Positions 27,775 through 37,060 of a DNA stretch of 64,000 bases are shown here, in pieces. Both the position numbers and the translations under genes were made by a program. Position 1 is the first letter of the stretch. Each line of letters opens with the position of its first letter. The notes beneath the pieces were generated by a model. It saw nothing but the letters and a program-made list of their open reading frames with translations. It ran no database searches and had not been told where the DNA came from. The stretch covers positions 640,732-704,731 of the forward strand of contig NZ_JAPMXC010000010.1 of assembly GCF_026624755.1 (NCBI RefSeq), given 5' to 3'. This stretch comes from Robbsia betulipollinis (GTDB lineage Bacteria; Pseudomonadota; Gammaproteobacteria; Burkholderiales; Burkholderiaceae).

Positions 27775-29303
27775 GATGACGCAGGCTCCGCGAAGCTGGC
27801 GGCGAGAAGCGCTTCCTCGCTGCATTCGCTGGCCGCCAACTCGCGCGTGACCAGGCCGGAGCGAAATACATAGGTTTTGTCGCAATAAGACAATTCGTCG
27901 TTCTCGGTCGTGTACCAAAGAAACGTCCGTCCCTTGGCCGCTTCTTCCTGAAGCAGCGCGTAGATATCGCGTTTGGTGCCGATGTCCACGCCGCGCATGG
28001 GATCGTCCATCAGGATCAGGTCGGCGTCGGAGGCGAGCGCGCGTCCGAACAGGACTTTTTGCTGATTGCCGCCGCTCAACGCCTGGATGTTCGCGGTGGC
28101 GGGCGCGCCGCGGATATCGAGACGTTTCGCCCACTGCTCGAAGACTTCGCGCTGGCGAGGCGGATTCAACCGCAGCCCGGCGCTGTGATCGAACAACGAA
28201 CGGATGTCGAAGTTGCGTGCGATGCTCCAGTCCGGAAAAATGCCATCCGCGCGCCGGTCCCCCGCCACATACGCCGCGCGCACGGACGAGCCGCGCGCCC
28301 GTGCCCGCCGGTAGACCGCGTTCAGGACATCGGTCTGGCCCTGGCCGGCCAGCCCGGCGAAGCCGACGATGCTGCCGCGCTGCGCCGCGATGCGTACCGG
28401 CTGGCTTTTCGGGCCACTGCGCAGGTCCCATTGGTAGGCCGGCGCGCCGGCGGCCGCCATTTTCGGCGCACGCTGGGTTGCCGCCTCGTGCTCCGTGAAC
28501 TGCCCCATCGCCTGGATGATGCCGTCCTTGTCCAGGCCCGCGGCGGGCAGCGTCGACGTCACCGTGCCGTCGCGCATGACCATGATCCGGTCCGCGCACC
28601 GCAACATCTCGTCGAGCATGTGGGTGATCAGCACGGTCGTGACGCCCGCGGCGGCGCTGCGGCGTATGAAGGCGAGCAACTGTTCGGCGGTGTAGCGGTC
28701 CAGACTCGACGTCGGTTCGTCCAGGATCACAAGCCGCGCGGCGGTATCCACCTGCGCATAGCCGCGCGCGATTTCCACCATCTGCTGCTGCGTCAACGAC
28801 AGATCGCCCACGACCTGCGCGCCGCGCAGACCGTGCCCGGGAAAAATCGCATCGAGCTGTTGCGCCATGATGCGGCCCGCCTTGCGGCGCCAGCCCCACC
28901 CCCGCAATTGCGGTGCGACGGCCCGCATGTTTTCATCGATGGTCAGGTTCGGACAGAGCGACAGCTCCTGAAAAACGCAACGCACGCCCAGGCTGCGGGC
29001 GACGTCGGCTCCATAGCCGTTCTCGTGCCGGATGCCGTCCGCCTCGACGACACCGCGCGTGGCGCGTCGCGCCCCGGACAACACCGACATCAGCGTGGAT
29101 TTCCCCGCGCCGTTGTGGCCCGCGATGGCCACGCACTCGCCGGGAAGAAACGTGAAGTTCGCTCCCTTCAGCGCGCGCACCACGCCGAACGTGACGTCGA
29201 CGTCGCGCATGGCCACCAACGCCGCCCCGGGCGCCACCGCGGCGCCGTCCTGTATCGATTCCTGCACGCGTTCCTGCACCATCAGGTTGTCTGTGTCATC
29301 CAT
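27771..29303 (-). CDS. Sugar ABC transporter ATP-binding protein (RbsA/MglA type, two ABC domains)
   Basis: This 510-residue duplicated ATPase has a complete Walker A in the first domain (GHNGAGKST) with VILDEPTSSLD as Walker B. The second domain has a degenerate P-loop (GLAGQGQTDVLNAV) but an intact LSGGNQQKV signature and LILMDDPMRGVD, as is normal for RbsA/MglA. ATG 29303 is the better start; a longer frame extends 10 codons upstream. It energises the two permeases. Confidence 0.88.
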   Translation of the reverse strand: MDDTDNLMVQERVQESIQDGAAVAPGAALVAMRDVDVTFGVVRALKGANFTFLPGECVAIAGHNGAGKSTLMSVLSGARRATRGVVEADGIRHENGYGADVARSLGVRCVFQELSLCPNLTIDENMRAVAPQLRGWGWRRKAGRIMAQQLDAIFPGHGLRGAQVVGDLSLTQQQMVEIARGYAQVDTAARLVILDEPTSSLDRYTAEQLLAFIRRSAAAGVTTVLITHMLDEMLRCADRIMVMRDGTVTSTLPAAGLDKDGIIQAMGQFTEHEAATQRAPKMAAAGAPAYQWDLRSGPKSQPVRIAAQRGSIVGFAGLAGQGQTDVLNAVYRRARARGSSVRAAYVAGDRRADGIFPDWSIARNFDIRSLFDHSAGLRLNPPRQREVFEQWAKRLDIRGAPATANIQALSGGNQQKVLFGRALASDADLILMDDPMRGVDIGTKRDIYALLQEEAAKGRTFLWYTTENDELSYCDKTYVFRSGLVTRELAASECSEEALLAASFAEPASS

Positions 29304-29360
29304 TCGCGGCACCGGAGAGAAAGCGCGATCCAACGGGAACGGTTACGGCAATGGCAGCGG

Positions 29361-30413
29361 TCACGGTTTTTTCTGTCGCTCGACCGTTCCCACGACCTGT
29401 TCGCGGGTGAAGATATTGCTGGCGACGGTGCCGGGCGCGGTGTGCGCAAGTACCGCGTCGAGACCGTCCGCCATCACCGTCAGCGTGGGCAACGACATGT
29501 CGTGCGGCAGCTTGTTGCCGGCCAGCAGCTGTTGCGCCACCCAGAAGGCGAAGGTCGACGAGCCGGGGTCGGCCGCGATCGACATCGTCTTGTAGTTGTC
29601 CGCGCCCTGGCTCTTCCACCAGGCGAGCTCCTCCTGCCGGTTGCCGAGGATGATCGTCGGCACGGTGCGTCCGGCCGAGCGGAATGCCTGCGCGACGCCG
29701 TACCCGTCGCCGCCCTGCGTCACCACGCCGTCGACCTGGGGCAGCGACGGCAGCACGCCGGCGACTTCCTTCTGCGCGACGGTCTGCGTCCAGGCGCCGT
29801 AGACGGAACCGACGAGCTTCATGCCCGGATACTTCTTCATCTCGTCGACGACGCCGCGATGAATCTCGTCGTCGACCGATACGCCGGCCAGGCCACGGAT
29901 TTCCAGGATGTTGCCTTTGCCGTTCAGCTTTTTCGCGAGAAAGTCGACCTGCACCGCGCCCATCCTGGGAAAGTCGGCGGCGATCCGGTAGGCGCACGGC
30001 TCGGTGACCACGCCATCGAAGGACACGACGATGACCCCGGCGTTGCAGGCGCGCTTGACCGAGCCATTCAGGGCGGTGGGGGACGCGGCATTGATGACGA
30101 TCGCCTTGTATCCTTGCAACACGAGGTTCTGGATCTGCTGCGCCTGCTCGGTGGCTTGATTTTCCGCCGTCGTGAAGGCGGGTGCATCGCCGATCAGCCC
30201 GGCCTGCTTCGCCTGCAACGCCACTTGCGCCCAGCTCTTCAATTGCTGTTGCCGGAAGGTGTTGCCGGCGAAGCTGTTCGACAGCGCGATCTTGTCTTTC
30301 GACGTGTCCCCGGTCGCCACCGCGCCCATTGCCGCGGTTGTCACGGCCGCCGTCAGCAACAGGCCCAGCGTCGCCGCCATTATTTTCTTTTTCGGTAGCA
30401 CATTCGTCTCCAT
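29361..30413 (-). CDS. Periplasmic sugar-binding protein (PBP1/RbsB family)
   Basis: This 350-residue protein starts with a signal peptide (LPKKKIMAATLGLLLTAAVTTAAMGAVA). The type-I binding-protein fold shows IALSNSFAGNTFRQQQ at the first strand, NLVLQGYKAIVINAASPTALN, and DGVVTQGGDGYGVAQAF in the C-terminal lobe. It is the first gene of the ABC operon and defines the ligand, which is likely an aldonate or uronate given the catabolic genes nearby. A copy of the GTATGGTAG word lies about 95 bp upstream of the start. Confidence 0.88.
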   Translation of the reverse strand: METNVLPKKKIMAATLGLLLTAAVTTAAMGAVATGDTSKDKIALSNSFAGNTFRQQQLKSWAQVALQAKQAGLIGDAPAFTTAENQATEQAQQIQNLVLQGYKAIVINAASPTALNGSVKRACNAGVIVVSFDGVVTEPCAYRIAADFPRMGAVQVDFLAKKLNGKGNILEIRGLAGVSVDDEIHRGVVDEMKKYPGMKLVGSVYGAWTQTVAQKEVAGVLPSLPQVDGVVTQGGDGYGVAQAFRSAGRTVPTIILGNRQEELAWWKSQGADNYKTMSIAADPGSSTFAFWVAQQLLAGNKLPHDMSLPTLTVMADGLDAVLAHTAPGTVASNIFTREQVVGTVERQKKP

Positions 30414-30504
30414 GAAGTGGGGCGCCTGCGTATCTCGCGCAAGCGCTCGGGCCCGGTCGTTCTGTCGAATGCGGCACCGATGCTTGCATCATAGATGTTG
30501 CCCT

Positions 30505-30518
30505 ACTACCATACAACT
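30505..30518. promoter_or_regulatory. Candidate GntR operator 1 (ABC operon / lactonase divergent promoter)
   Basis: The word CTACCATAC (30506-30514, complement GTATGGTAG) sits in the 148-bp divergent region between the ABC operon and the lactonase gene. It is the centre of an imperfect palindrome with outer arms CCCTA (30501-30505) and TAGGG (30518-30522). The same 9-mer recurs at 33281 and 36995. Confidence 0.6.
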
Positions 30519-30561
30519 AGGGTTCACCATAGATCGGAGCATGCATGAGGGGAATATCGTG

Positions 30562-31680
30562 ATGGGTGCCGATGCCTGGGTTTTCGTGGGCAGCCTGAAC
30601 ACCGCCGTGCCGCATTTCGCCGCGGCCAATGGCCGTGGCATCGTGACGTTGCATCTCGACGAGCGCACCGGCAGGTTGACGAAGCTGGCGGAATGGACCG
30701 ATGTGGTGAATCCCACCTATCTGGCGCTCAGCCCCGCGCGCCGTCTGTTGTTCGCCACCAGCGAGATGTTCGATCGTCCGGAAGGACGCGTCCACGCCTA
30801 TCGCGTCGCGGCGCGAACCGGGCAACTCGTGCCGCTGAACGGGCAGGATACCGGCGGGAGCCTTACCGCGCATTGCAGTCTCGATCGCGCTGCCGGTTGC
30901 GTTCTGGTGAGCAACTACACGCAGGACGACGCGCCCGCCGGCTGGCCGGGTTGGCAGATGGCGAGTTTCGCGATCGGCGCGGACGGCAGTCTGCACGCCG
31001 CCGCGAGCCTGACGCGCCACAGCGGCAGCGGACCCGAACGCGACAGACAACGCGGGCCGCACGCCCATTGCGCGCTGGTCAGCCCGGACAACCGCTACGT
31101 GCTCGTCGCCGATCTGGGTACCGACTCCCTGCTGACCTATGGCCTCGACGCGCCCGCGGGTCGACTCACGCCGCAGGCCCTGTCCGTGTTGAAGCTGGCG
31201 CCGGGCGCCGGCCCTCGGCATCTCGTGTTTCATCCGAACGGGACGACGGTCTATGGCGTGAACGAACTCGATGCCACGATCAGCCGGCTCGCCTACGCGC
31301 CCCTCACCGGCGCCCTGCGGTTACGGGAAACCACGCGCGGCCTGCCGACCAGCGACGCCTCGACGCCGCCGGCCGACATCCATGTCGACGCCGACGGCCG
31401 GCACCTGTACGCCTCGTTTCGCGGCGCGCATTGCATCGCCACGTACGCGCTGGATCCCCGCACCGGCGCGATCCGGTCGACCGACGTGCGCAGTAGCGAA
31501 GGCAGGACGCCACGCAGCTTCGCGCTGTCGCCATCGGGGAATTTCATGGTGGTGGCGAACCAGGACAGCGATTCGGTCGTGTCCCTGCGCATCGCGCGGG
31601 ACAGTGGCGTGCCGTGCGAGGTGGTCGACCGCATCGAAACGGGAACGCCGATGTGCGTGAAAGCCTGGGCGGTGGATTGA
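30562..31680 (+). CDS. Lactonase, seven-bladed beta-propeller (6-phosphogluconolactonase-like)
   Basis: This 372-residue protein of the YbhE/lactonase family (PF10282) should hydrolyse a sugar-acid lactone to the open acid. Repeated blades appear as NPTYLALSPARRLLFATSE, PHAHCALVSPDNRYVLVADLG, PRHLVFHPNGTTVYGVNEL and PADIHVDADGRHLYASFRG. No export signal is present. ATG 30562 has GAGGGG at nine bases. The in-frame ATG 30541 has its nearest ribosome-binding site only two bases away, so it is less likely. Role inferred: it feeds the oxidised sugar lactone into the mannonate branch. Confidence 0.83.
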   Translation: MGADAWVFVGSLNTAVPHFAAANGRGIVTLHLDERTGRLTKLAEWTDVVNPTYLALSPARRLLFATSEMFDRPEGRVHAYRVAARTGQLVPLNGQDTGGSLTAHCSLDRAAGCVLVSNYTQDDAPAGWPGWQMASFAIGADGSLHAAASLTRHSGSGPERDRQRGPHAHCALVSPDNRYVLVADLGTDSLLTYGLDAPAGRLTPQALSVLKLAPGAGPRHLVFHPNGTTVYGVNELDATISRLAYAPLTGALRLRETTRGLPTSDASTPPADIHVDADGRHLYASFRGAHCIATYALDPRTGAIRSTDVRSSEGRTPRSFALSPSGNFMVVANQDSDSVVSLRIARDSGVPCEVVDRIETGTPMCVKAWAVD

Positions 31681-31710
31681 GCACGGCGGTGGGTTGAACA
31701 CCGCCACGCG

Positions 31711-33234
31711 TCACACGCCGTGCACGTGGACGTTCGCGATTGCCTGTCTTGCGCCCGCCTGCAACGTTCGTACCGCGTCGATCAAAGGCCGACGAAAATC
31801 CGCACGGGCGGCGAGCGCGGGTGGAAACACGTCCTGGCAACCCAGCAAGGCATCGACGAGCGCCGCCTCGTTGCCCGGTGCCCACGCATCCGGCTGTACC
31901 TGCCGCGCCAGCCCTTGCAGCCGCGCCGCCAGCGGATCGCTGATGTCGTAGCGCGTGCCGTCGTCCGCCTGTCCCCGCAGGAACACGAACCAGGCGCCGA
32001 CCGCCAGCGCCAGGCCCGTGATCGGTGCATGGCGCTGCAGGCGCGCGTCGATCGTCGCCAGCAGGCGCGGCGGAATTTTCTGACTGCCGTCCATCGCGAT
32101 CTGCGCGCAGCGATGCTTGAGCGCCGGGTTGGCGAAGCGCGTCAGCAAGGCGTCGCGGTAGGCGTGGGGGTCGAATGCCGGGTTGGCCTGCAACGTCGGG
32201 ATGATCTCGTGCGTCATCAGCGCGTGAATGAAGGCGTGCATCGGCGCGTGGCCGATGGCAACGTCGATCGTTTCGAAACCCGCCAGCATCGATAGATACG
32301 CCAGGGTGGAATGCGCGCCGTTGAGCATGCGCAGTTTGGCGATCTCGAAGGGCAGGACATCGTCCACGAGCTGGGCGGACGTGCGATCCCATGCCGGGCG
32401 TCCGCTCGGAAAGGTGTCTTCGATCACCCACTGGCGAAACGGTTCGCACGGCACCGGCAGCGCGTCGTGCAACCCCAGCGACTCGGATGCCGTGACACGG
32501 TCGGCGTCGGTGGTGGCGGGAACGATGCGATCGACCATCGTCGAAGGAAACGCGACCGCCGCCTCGATCCACTCCGCCAGCGCCGCATCGCGCAGCCGCG
32601 CATAGGAACACACCACTTTGCGCAGTGCCGCGCCGTTGTGCGCGAGGTTGTCGCACGACATCACCGTGAAGGGCGCGATGCCCGCCAGCCGGCGTTGCCG
32701 TAGCGCGGCGGTCAGGATGCCCGGCACGGTGACGGGCGCGTCCGGATGCGCGAGGTCCGCGATGACTCCGGCATGCTCGCGGTCGATGTCGCCGGTGCGC
32801 GTATCGCGGCAATAGCCTTTTTCCGTCACGGTGAGCGACACGATGCGCACGCGCGCGTCGGCGAGCAGAGCGAACAGACGCGCGCGGTCGTGCGGCAGCG
32901 CGAGAACTTCCCGCAACGCGCGCGCGACGGTGGTTCGCACGCCGGCGGGGCCGCGTTCCACCACGGTGTACAAACCGTCCTGGGCGACCAGGGCATCGCG
33001 CTTTTCGACGCTGCCCTGCAGGGTCACGCCGCAGATGCCCCAGTCGCCGCCTTCGGCGAGCATCGCCTCTTCGGTGTAGAGCGCCTGGTGCGCGCGGTGG
33101 AAGCTGCCCAGTCCCAGATGGACGATGCCGATCGCGGGCTCGCGCCACGTGTCGGATAGCAGGTGCGGGGTGAGCCGGGGGAGTGCCGCGCGGCGCAAAG
33201 GCGATAGCGGCGGCGTGGAAAGGACGTTCGGCAT
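31711..33234 (-). CDS. Mannitol dehydrogenase-family oxidoreductase (fructuronate reductase / mannonate dehydrogenase-like)
   Basis: The 507-residue protein belongs to the polyol-specific long-chain dehydrogenase family. It shows VHLGLGSFHRAHQALYTEEAM at the NAD site and the catalytic signature KxxxLNxxHS in EIAKLRMLNGAHSTLAYLS. Family members reduce D-fructuronate to D-mannonate or oxidise mannitol. With mannonate dehydratase encoded divergently next door, the fructuronate/mannonate reaction is favoured. The start at 33234 has TGGAG upstream; a longer frame through the promoter is rejected. Confidence 0.85.
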   Translation of the reverse strand: MPNVLSTPPLSPLRRAALPRLTPHLLSDTWREPAIGIVHLGLGSFHRAHQALYTEEAMLAEGGDWGICGVTLQGSVEKRDALVAQDGLYTVVERGPAGVRTTVARALREVLALPHDRARLFALLADARVRIVSLTVTEKGYCRDTRTGDIDREHAGVIADLAHPDAPVTVPGILTAALRQRRLAGIAPFTVMSCDNLAHNGAALRKVVCSYARLRDAALAEWIEAAVAFPSTMVDRIVPATTDADRVTASESLGLHDALPVPCEPFRQWVIEDTFPSGRPAWDRTSAQLVDDVLPFEIAKLRMLNGAHSTLAYLSMLAGFETIDVAIGHAPMHAFIHALMTHEIIPTLQANPAFDPHAYRDALLTRFANPALKHRCAQIAMDGSQKIPPRLLATIDARLQRHAPITGLALAVGAWFVFLRGQADDGTRYDISDPLAARLQGLARQVQPDAWAPGNEAALVDALLGCQDVFPPALAARADFRRPLIDAVRTLQAGARQAIANVHVHGV

Positions 33235-33269
33235 GACGCTCCAGGAAGGGGAAACCCCACGTTGACGTA

Positions 33270-33293
33270 GATGCATACTTGTATGGTAGCATC
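33270..33293. promoter_or_regulatory. Candidate GntR operator 2 (fructuronate reductase / mannonate dehydratase promoter)
   Basis: The intergenic region between two divergent genes contains GTATGGTAG at 33281-33289, flanked by GATGC (33270-33274) and GCATC (33289-33293) arms and containing the inner palindrome CATAC-TT-GTATG (33274-33285). It is the most symmetric of the three copies. Confidence 0.65.
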
Positions 33294-33325
33294 GATTCCG
33301 TCGAGAGAATCTCCAGGAAAACGCT

Positions 33326-34534
33326 ATGAAGATCATTGGTGCCGATGTGATCGTGAGCTGCCCCGGTCGCAACTTCGTGACGCTTAAGATCGTGACCGAC
33401 GAAGGGGTGTACGGCATCGGCGACGCGACGCTGAATGGCCGCGAACTCGCCGTCGCGACCTATCTCACCGAGCACGTCTGTCCGCTCCTCATCGGCCGCG
33501 ATCCGGGACGCATCGAGGATATCTGGCAATTCCTCTACAAGGGCGCGTACTGGCGCCGCGGACCCGTGACGATGAGCGCGATCGCCGCCGTCGACATGGC
33601 GTTGTGGGACATATTGGGCAAAGTGGCGAATCTGCCGCTGTATCGTCTGCTGGGAGGCGCCTCGCGCGAAAGCGTGATGGTGTACGGCCACGCCACCGGG
33701 CGCGACATCGGCGAGGCGCTCGACCGCTATCAGGCGCATGTCGAGGAGGGCTATCGCGCAATCCGCATTCAGTGCGGCGTGCCGGAGATGCGCTCGGTCT
33801 ATGGCGTGTCGAAGGGCACCGGAATGTACGAACCCGCGACCAAGGGCGCGGTCGAGGAACAGATCTGGTCCACGGAGAAATATCTCGATTTCGTGCCCCG
33901 CTTGTTCGAGGCGGTACGCGAGCGGTTCGGTTTCGGCACGCATCTGTTGCACGACGTGCACCACCGCCTGACGCCCATCGAAGCCGCGCGGCTGGGGAAA
34001 TCCATCGAACCCTATCGTTTGTTCTGGATGGAGGACCCCACCCCGGCGGAGAACCAGGAAGGTTTTCGTCTCATTCGCCAGCATACGGTCACGCCGATCG
34101 CCGTGGGCGAGGTCTTCAACAGCATCTGGGACTGCAAGCAGCTGATCGAGGAACAACTGATCGATTACATTCGCGCGACCCTGACGCATGCCGGCGGCAT
34201 CACCCACCTCAAGCGCATCGCCGACTTCGCTTCGCTGTATCAGGTGCGCATGGGCTGTCATGGCCCGTCCGACCTGTCGCCGGTGTGCATGGGCGCGGCG
34301 CTGCACTTCGATCTGTGGGTACCGAATTTCGGCGTTCAGGAGTACATGGGATTCCCCGAACAGGCGCTCGACGTGTTTCCGCATGCCTGGACATTCGACC
34401 GCGGCGCGATGCATCCCGGCGAGGCACCCGGCCATGGGGTGGATATCGACGAGGCGCTGGCGAAGAAATATCCTTACGATCCCGCCTATCTGCCGGTCGC
34501 GCGACTCGAGGACGGCACGCTCTGGAACTGGTAG
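33326..34534 (+). CDS. manD: D-mannonate dehydratase, enolase superfamily (ManD)
   Basis: This 402-residue enolase-superfamily dehydratase converts D-mannonate to 2-keto-3-deoxy-D-gluconate. The metal ligands are Asp210 (LLHDVHH), Glu236 (WMEDPTP) and Glu262 (VGEVFNS). The catalytic Tyr159, Arg147 and His212 fall at exactly the numbers known for characterised ManD. The family's C-terminal ends ..[12 protein letters not shown]. Efficiency subgroups and D-gluconate specificity cannot be told apart by eye. It is the first gene of a plus-strand run with the idonate-type dehydrogenase and the MFS carrier. Confidence 0.92.
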   Translation: MKIIGADVIVSCPGRNFVTLKIVTDEGVYGIGDATLNGRELAVATYLTEHVCPLLIGRDPGRIEDIWQFLYKGAYWRRGPVTMSAIAAVDMALWDILGKVANLPLYRLLGGASRESVMVYGHATGRDIGEALDRYQAHVEEGYRAIRIQCGVPEMRSVYGVSKGTGMYEPATKGAVEEQIWSTEKYLDFVPRLFEAVRERFGFGTHLLHDVHHRLTPIEAARLGKSIEPYRLFWMEDPTPAENQEGFRLIRQHTVTPIAVGEVFNSIWDCKQLIEEQLIDYIRATLTHAGGITHLKRIADFASLYQVRMGCHGPSDLSPVCMGAALHFDLWVPNFGVQEYMGFPEQALDVFPHAWTFDRGAMHPGEAPGHGVDIDEALAKKYPYDPAYLPVARLEDGTLWNW

Positions 34535-34585
34535 CCGCGCCGCATCGCCCCTGTATGAACCCGCATTCAACGAAGGAGCCGAATC

Positions 34586-35623
34586 ATGTTCGCAGCCGTA
34601 TTGCACGAACCCAAGAAAATCGTCATCGATCAGGTAGAGACGCCGCAACCCCTGCCTGGACAGGTGCAAGTCCGGGTGCATACGGGCGGCATCTGCGGTT
34701 CCGACCTGTCGTATTACTTCAAGGGCAAGAGCGGGGATTTCGCCGTACGCGAGCCTTTCGTCCTGGGTCATGAAGTCTCCGGCGAAATCGCGATGCTGGG
34801 CGAGGGCGTGACCGACCTGCAGGTCGGGCAGCGCGTGGCGGTGAATCCCAGCCTGAACTGCGGCGAGTGCCGCTTCTGCGTCAAGGGCATGACCAATCAT
34901 TGCCTGAACATGCGGTTCATGGGCAGCGCGTCCACCTTCCCGCACGTGCAGGGCATGTTCCGGCAATTCATCACGGTTGCGGCGCGGCAGTGCGTTCCGG
35001 TGCCGGACGCGCTCGATTTCGCGCAGGCGTCGATGGCCGAACCGCTTGCCGTCGCGCTGCATGCACTGCGGCACGCGGGTTCGCTGGTCGGCGCCCGGGT
35101 GCTGGTCGTGGGCTGCGGTCCCATCGGCTGCATTCTCGTCGCCGTGGCCAGGCGTGCGGGCGCGCACCAGCTGTTCGCGCTGGATCTTTCCGACAAGGCC
35201 CTGCAAAAAGCGCGCGCGATGGGCGCGGACGAGGGAACGCTGGCCAGCGATCAGGAACAGATCACGCGTTGGTCGGAGCGTCGCGGCACGTTCGACGTGG
35301 TGATCGAGGCATCGGGCAGCCCGGCAGGGCTGGAGACGGCGTTGCGCGCGGCGCGCGCCGGGGGGCAAGTCATCCAGGTAGGCAATCTGCCGGCGGGTCA
35401 GACGCCGGTTGCCGCGAATCTCGTCATGGCGAAGGAGCTGCGGTATCAAGGCTCCTTCCGTTTCACCGACGAATACGCGGTGGCCGCGGACGAGATCGCC
35501 ACCGGGAAAATCGATCTGCGCCCGTTGATGACGCACGTGTTTCCGATGGCGGAGGCCAACCGCGCATTCGAGGTCGCGCTGGACCGCGATCAGTCGATGA
35601 AAGTACACCTCCAGTTCAGCTAG
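34586..35623 (+). CDS. Zinc-dependent alcohol dehydrogenase (L-idonate 5-dehydrogenase-like)
   Basis: This 345-residue medium-chain dehydrogenase carries the catalytic-zinc ligands Cys37 (GGICGSDLS) and His61-Glu62 (LGHEVSG). A structural-zinc cluster follows (CGECRFCVKGMTNHC), and the Rossmann loop is VVGCGPIGCI. The GSDLSYYFKGKSGDF context is typical of L-idonate 5-dehydrogenase. In this cluster it probably interconverts an aldonate and its 5-keto form. A GAAGGAG ribosome-binding site precedes the ATG, 51 bp after manD. Confidence 0.85.
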   Translation: MFAAVLHEPKKIVIDQVETPQPLPGQVQVRVHTGGICGSDLSYYFKGKSGDFAVREPFVLGHEVSGEIAMLGEGVTDLQVGQRVAVNPSLNCGECRFCVKGMTNHCLNMRFMGSASTFPHVQGMFRQFITVAARQCVPVPDALDFAQASMAEPLAVALHALRHAGSLVGARVLVVGCGPIGCILVAVARRAGAHQLFALDLSDKALQKARAMGADEGTLASDQEQITRWSERRGTFDVVIEASGSPAGLETALRAARAGGQVIQVGNLPAGQTPVAANLVMAKELRYQGSFRFTDEYAVAADEIATGKIDLRPLMTHVFPMAEANRAFEVALDRDQSMKVHLQFS

Positions 35624-35681
35624 GCGCTCGCGCGGTTCGCCGCCGCTGGGAGGATAAAAACGAACGCGAGGAGACCTGTCC

Positions 35682-36977
35682 ATGTTGCATAGCCAGCGCT
35701 GGTTCGTCGTCGGCCTGCTGTTTTTCGCCGGCGTGATCAATTACCTCGATCGCGCCGCGCTGTCGATCACGGCACCCATGATTCAAAAGGACCTGCATTT
35801 TTCCCATGCGCAAATGGGCGTGGTGTTCAGCTGCTTCTTTCTGGGTTACGCGCTTTTCAATTTCGTCGGCGGCGTGCTGTCGGACAAAATAGGGGCGAAA
35901 AAAGTCTTCGGCGTGTCGTTGGGCGTCTGGTCGCTGTTTTGCGGCGCCACGGCGTTGGCGAACAGCTGGCTGTCCCTGATCGTGTTGCGCGTCCTGTTCG
36001 GGATGGGCGAAGGGCCGTTCAGTTCGTCCAACAACAAGATGGTGAGCAACTGGTTTCCGCGTCGCGAAGCGGCCACGGCGGTCGGCATCGTCAGCTCGGG
36101 CACGCCGCTCGGCGGCGCGATCGCCGGGCCGGTGGTGGGCTATATGGCGGTGCGTTTCGGCTGGCGCTGGGCATTCGTCGTCATCATGCTGTTCGGTCTG
36201 GCCTGGGCGGTCCTGTGGATGTGTTCCACGACGGAATATCCCCAGCAAAACAAGCGCATCACGCCGGCGGAACTCGCGCTGATCGAGCAGGGGCAGGAAG
36301 GCGCTCCGTCGAGCCTCGCGGACCGCGATACGGCGGGACCGGGCCTCGGCTTCTATTTGAAACAACCCGTGATCCTCGCCACGGCGTTCGCGTTCTTCTC
36401 GTACAACTACGTCCTGTTCTTCTTTCTTTCCTGGTTTCCGACCTATCTCACCGAAGCGCATCATATGTCGTTGCACGACATGAGCATCGCCACGGTCATT
36501 CCCTGGCTGTTGGGCAGCGTCGGACTCGCCTCGGGCGGCGTGGTGACGGACCTGCTGCTGCGCCTGACGGGTAAGCCGCTGCTCGCGCGCCGGCTGGTGA
36601 TCAGCGTGAGCCTGGGCGTGGCGGCCGTCTGCGTCGGCTTTGCCGGGCGTGTGGCGAGCATGTCGGGCGCGGTCGCCCTGATGGCGGTATCGATTTTCTT
36701 CCTCTACCTCACCGGCGCGGTGTACTGGGCCATCATCCAGGACACGGTCGCGCGGAAGAACGTCGGCGGTGTGGGCGGTTTCGTGCATCTGTTGTCGAAC
36801 CTGGCCGGCGTGATCGGCCCGGCGCTCACCGGCTTCATCGTCCAGGCCACGCACGGATCCTATAAAAGCGCGTTTTTGCTCGCCGGCGCGGTGGCCGTGT
36901 CGGGCGCGCTCTGCTCGATCATCTGGATCCGCCCGCCTCGCATCGGCGGGCAGGCGAACGGCGTGCAGGCAGTGTGA
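35682..36977 (+). CDS. MFS transporter, anion:cation symporter family (hexuronate/aldonate)
   Basis: The 431-residue, 12-helix carrier of the ACS group (ExuT, GudP, DgoT relatives) begins RWFVVGLLFFAGVINYLDRAALSITAPMI, with the family motif NYLDR. The loop 2-3 motif is GVLSDKIGAKK, and RVLFGMGEGPFSSSNNKMVSNWFP is the usual central signature. It offers a secondary import route beside the ABC system. GAGGAGACC lies ahead of the start. Confidence 0.88.
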   Translation: MLHSQRWFVVGLLFFAGVINYLDRAALSITAPMIQKDLHFSHAQMGVVFSCFFLGYALFNFVGGVLSDKIGAKKVFGVSLGVWSLFCGATALANSWLSLIVLRVLFGMGEGPFSSSNNKMVSNWFPRREAATAVGIVSSGTPLGGAIAGPVVGYMAVRFGWRWAFVVIMLFGLAWAVLWMCSTTEYPQQNKRITPAELALIEQGQEGAPSSLADRDTAGPGLGFYLKQPVILATAFAFFSYNYVLFFFLSWFPTYLTEAHHMSLHDMSIATVIPWLLGSVGLASGGVVTDLLLRLTGKPLLARRLVISVSLGVAAVCVGFAGRVASMSGAVALMAVSIFFLYLTGAVYWAIIQDTVARKNVGGVGGFVHLLSNLAGVIGPALTGFIVQATHGSYKSAFLLAGAVAVSGALCSIIWIRPPRIGGQANGVQAV

Positions 36978-36992
36978 TACATTCGGGGCTAT

Positions 36993-37006
36993 TAGTATGG
37001 TAGTTG
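36993..37006. promoter_or_regulatory. Candidate GntR operator 3 (autoregulatory)
   Basis: GTATGGTAG at 36995-37003 lies just upstream of the GntR gene. Its presence between 36978 and 37060 argues that the GntR protein starts at ATG 37061 and not at the in-frame TTG at 37004, which would put the operator at the start codon. Confidence 0.6.
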
Positions 37007-37060
37007 GCGGGGGACGTCGCGGGTGTCTTCCCTCGTGCCGCTGCCACGTTCGAGCCGACC

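Noticed and set aside
31544..35740. 1398-codon minus-strand open frame
   Set aside because: It lies opposite manD and the idonate-type dehydrogenase and in another frame of the mannitol-type dehydrogenase. No domain is seen; it is a shadow of three real genes.
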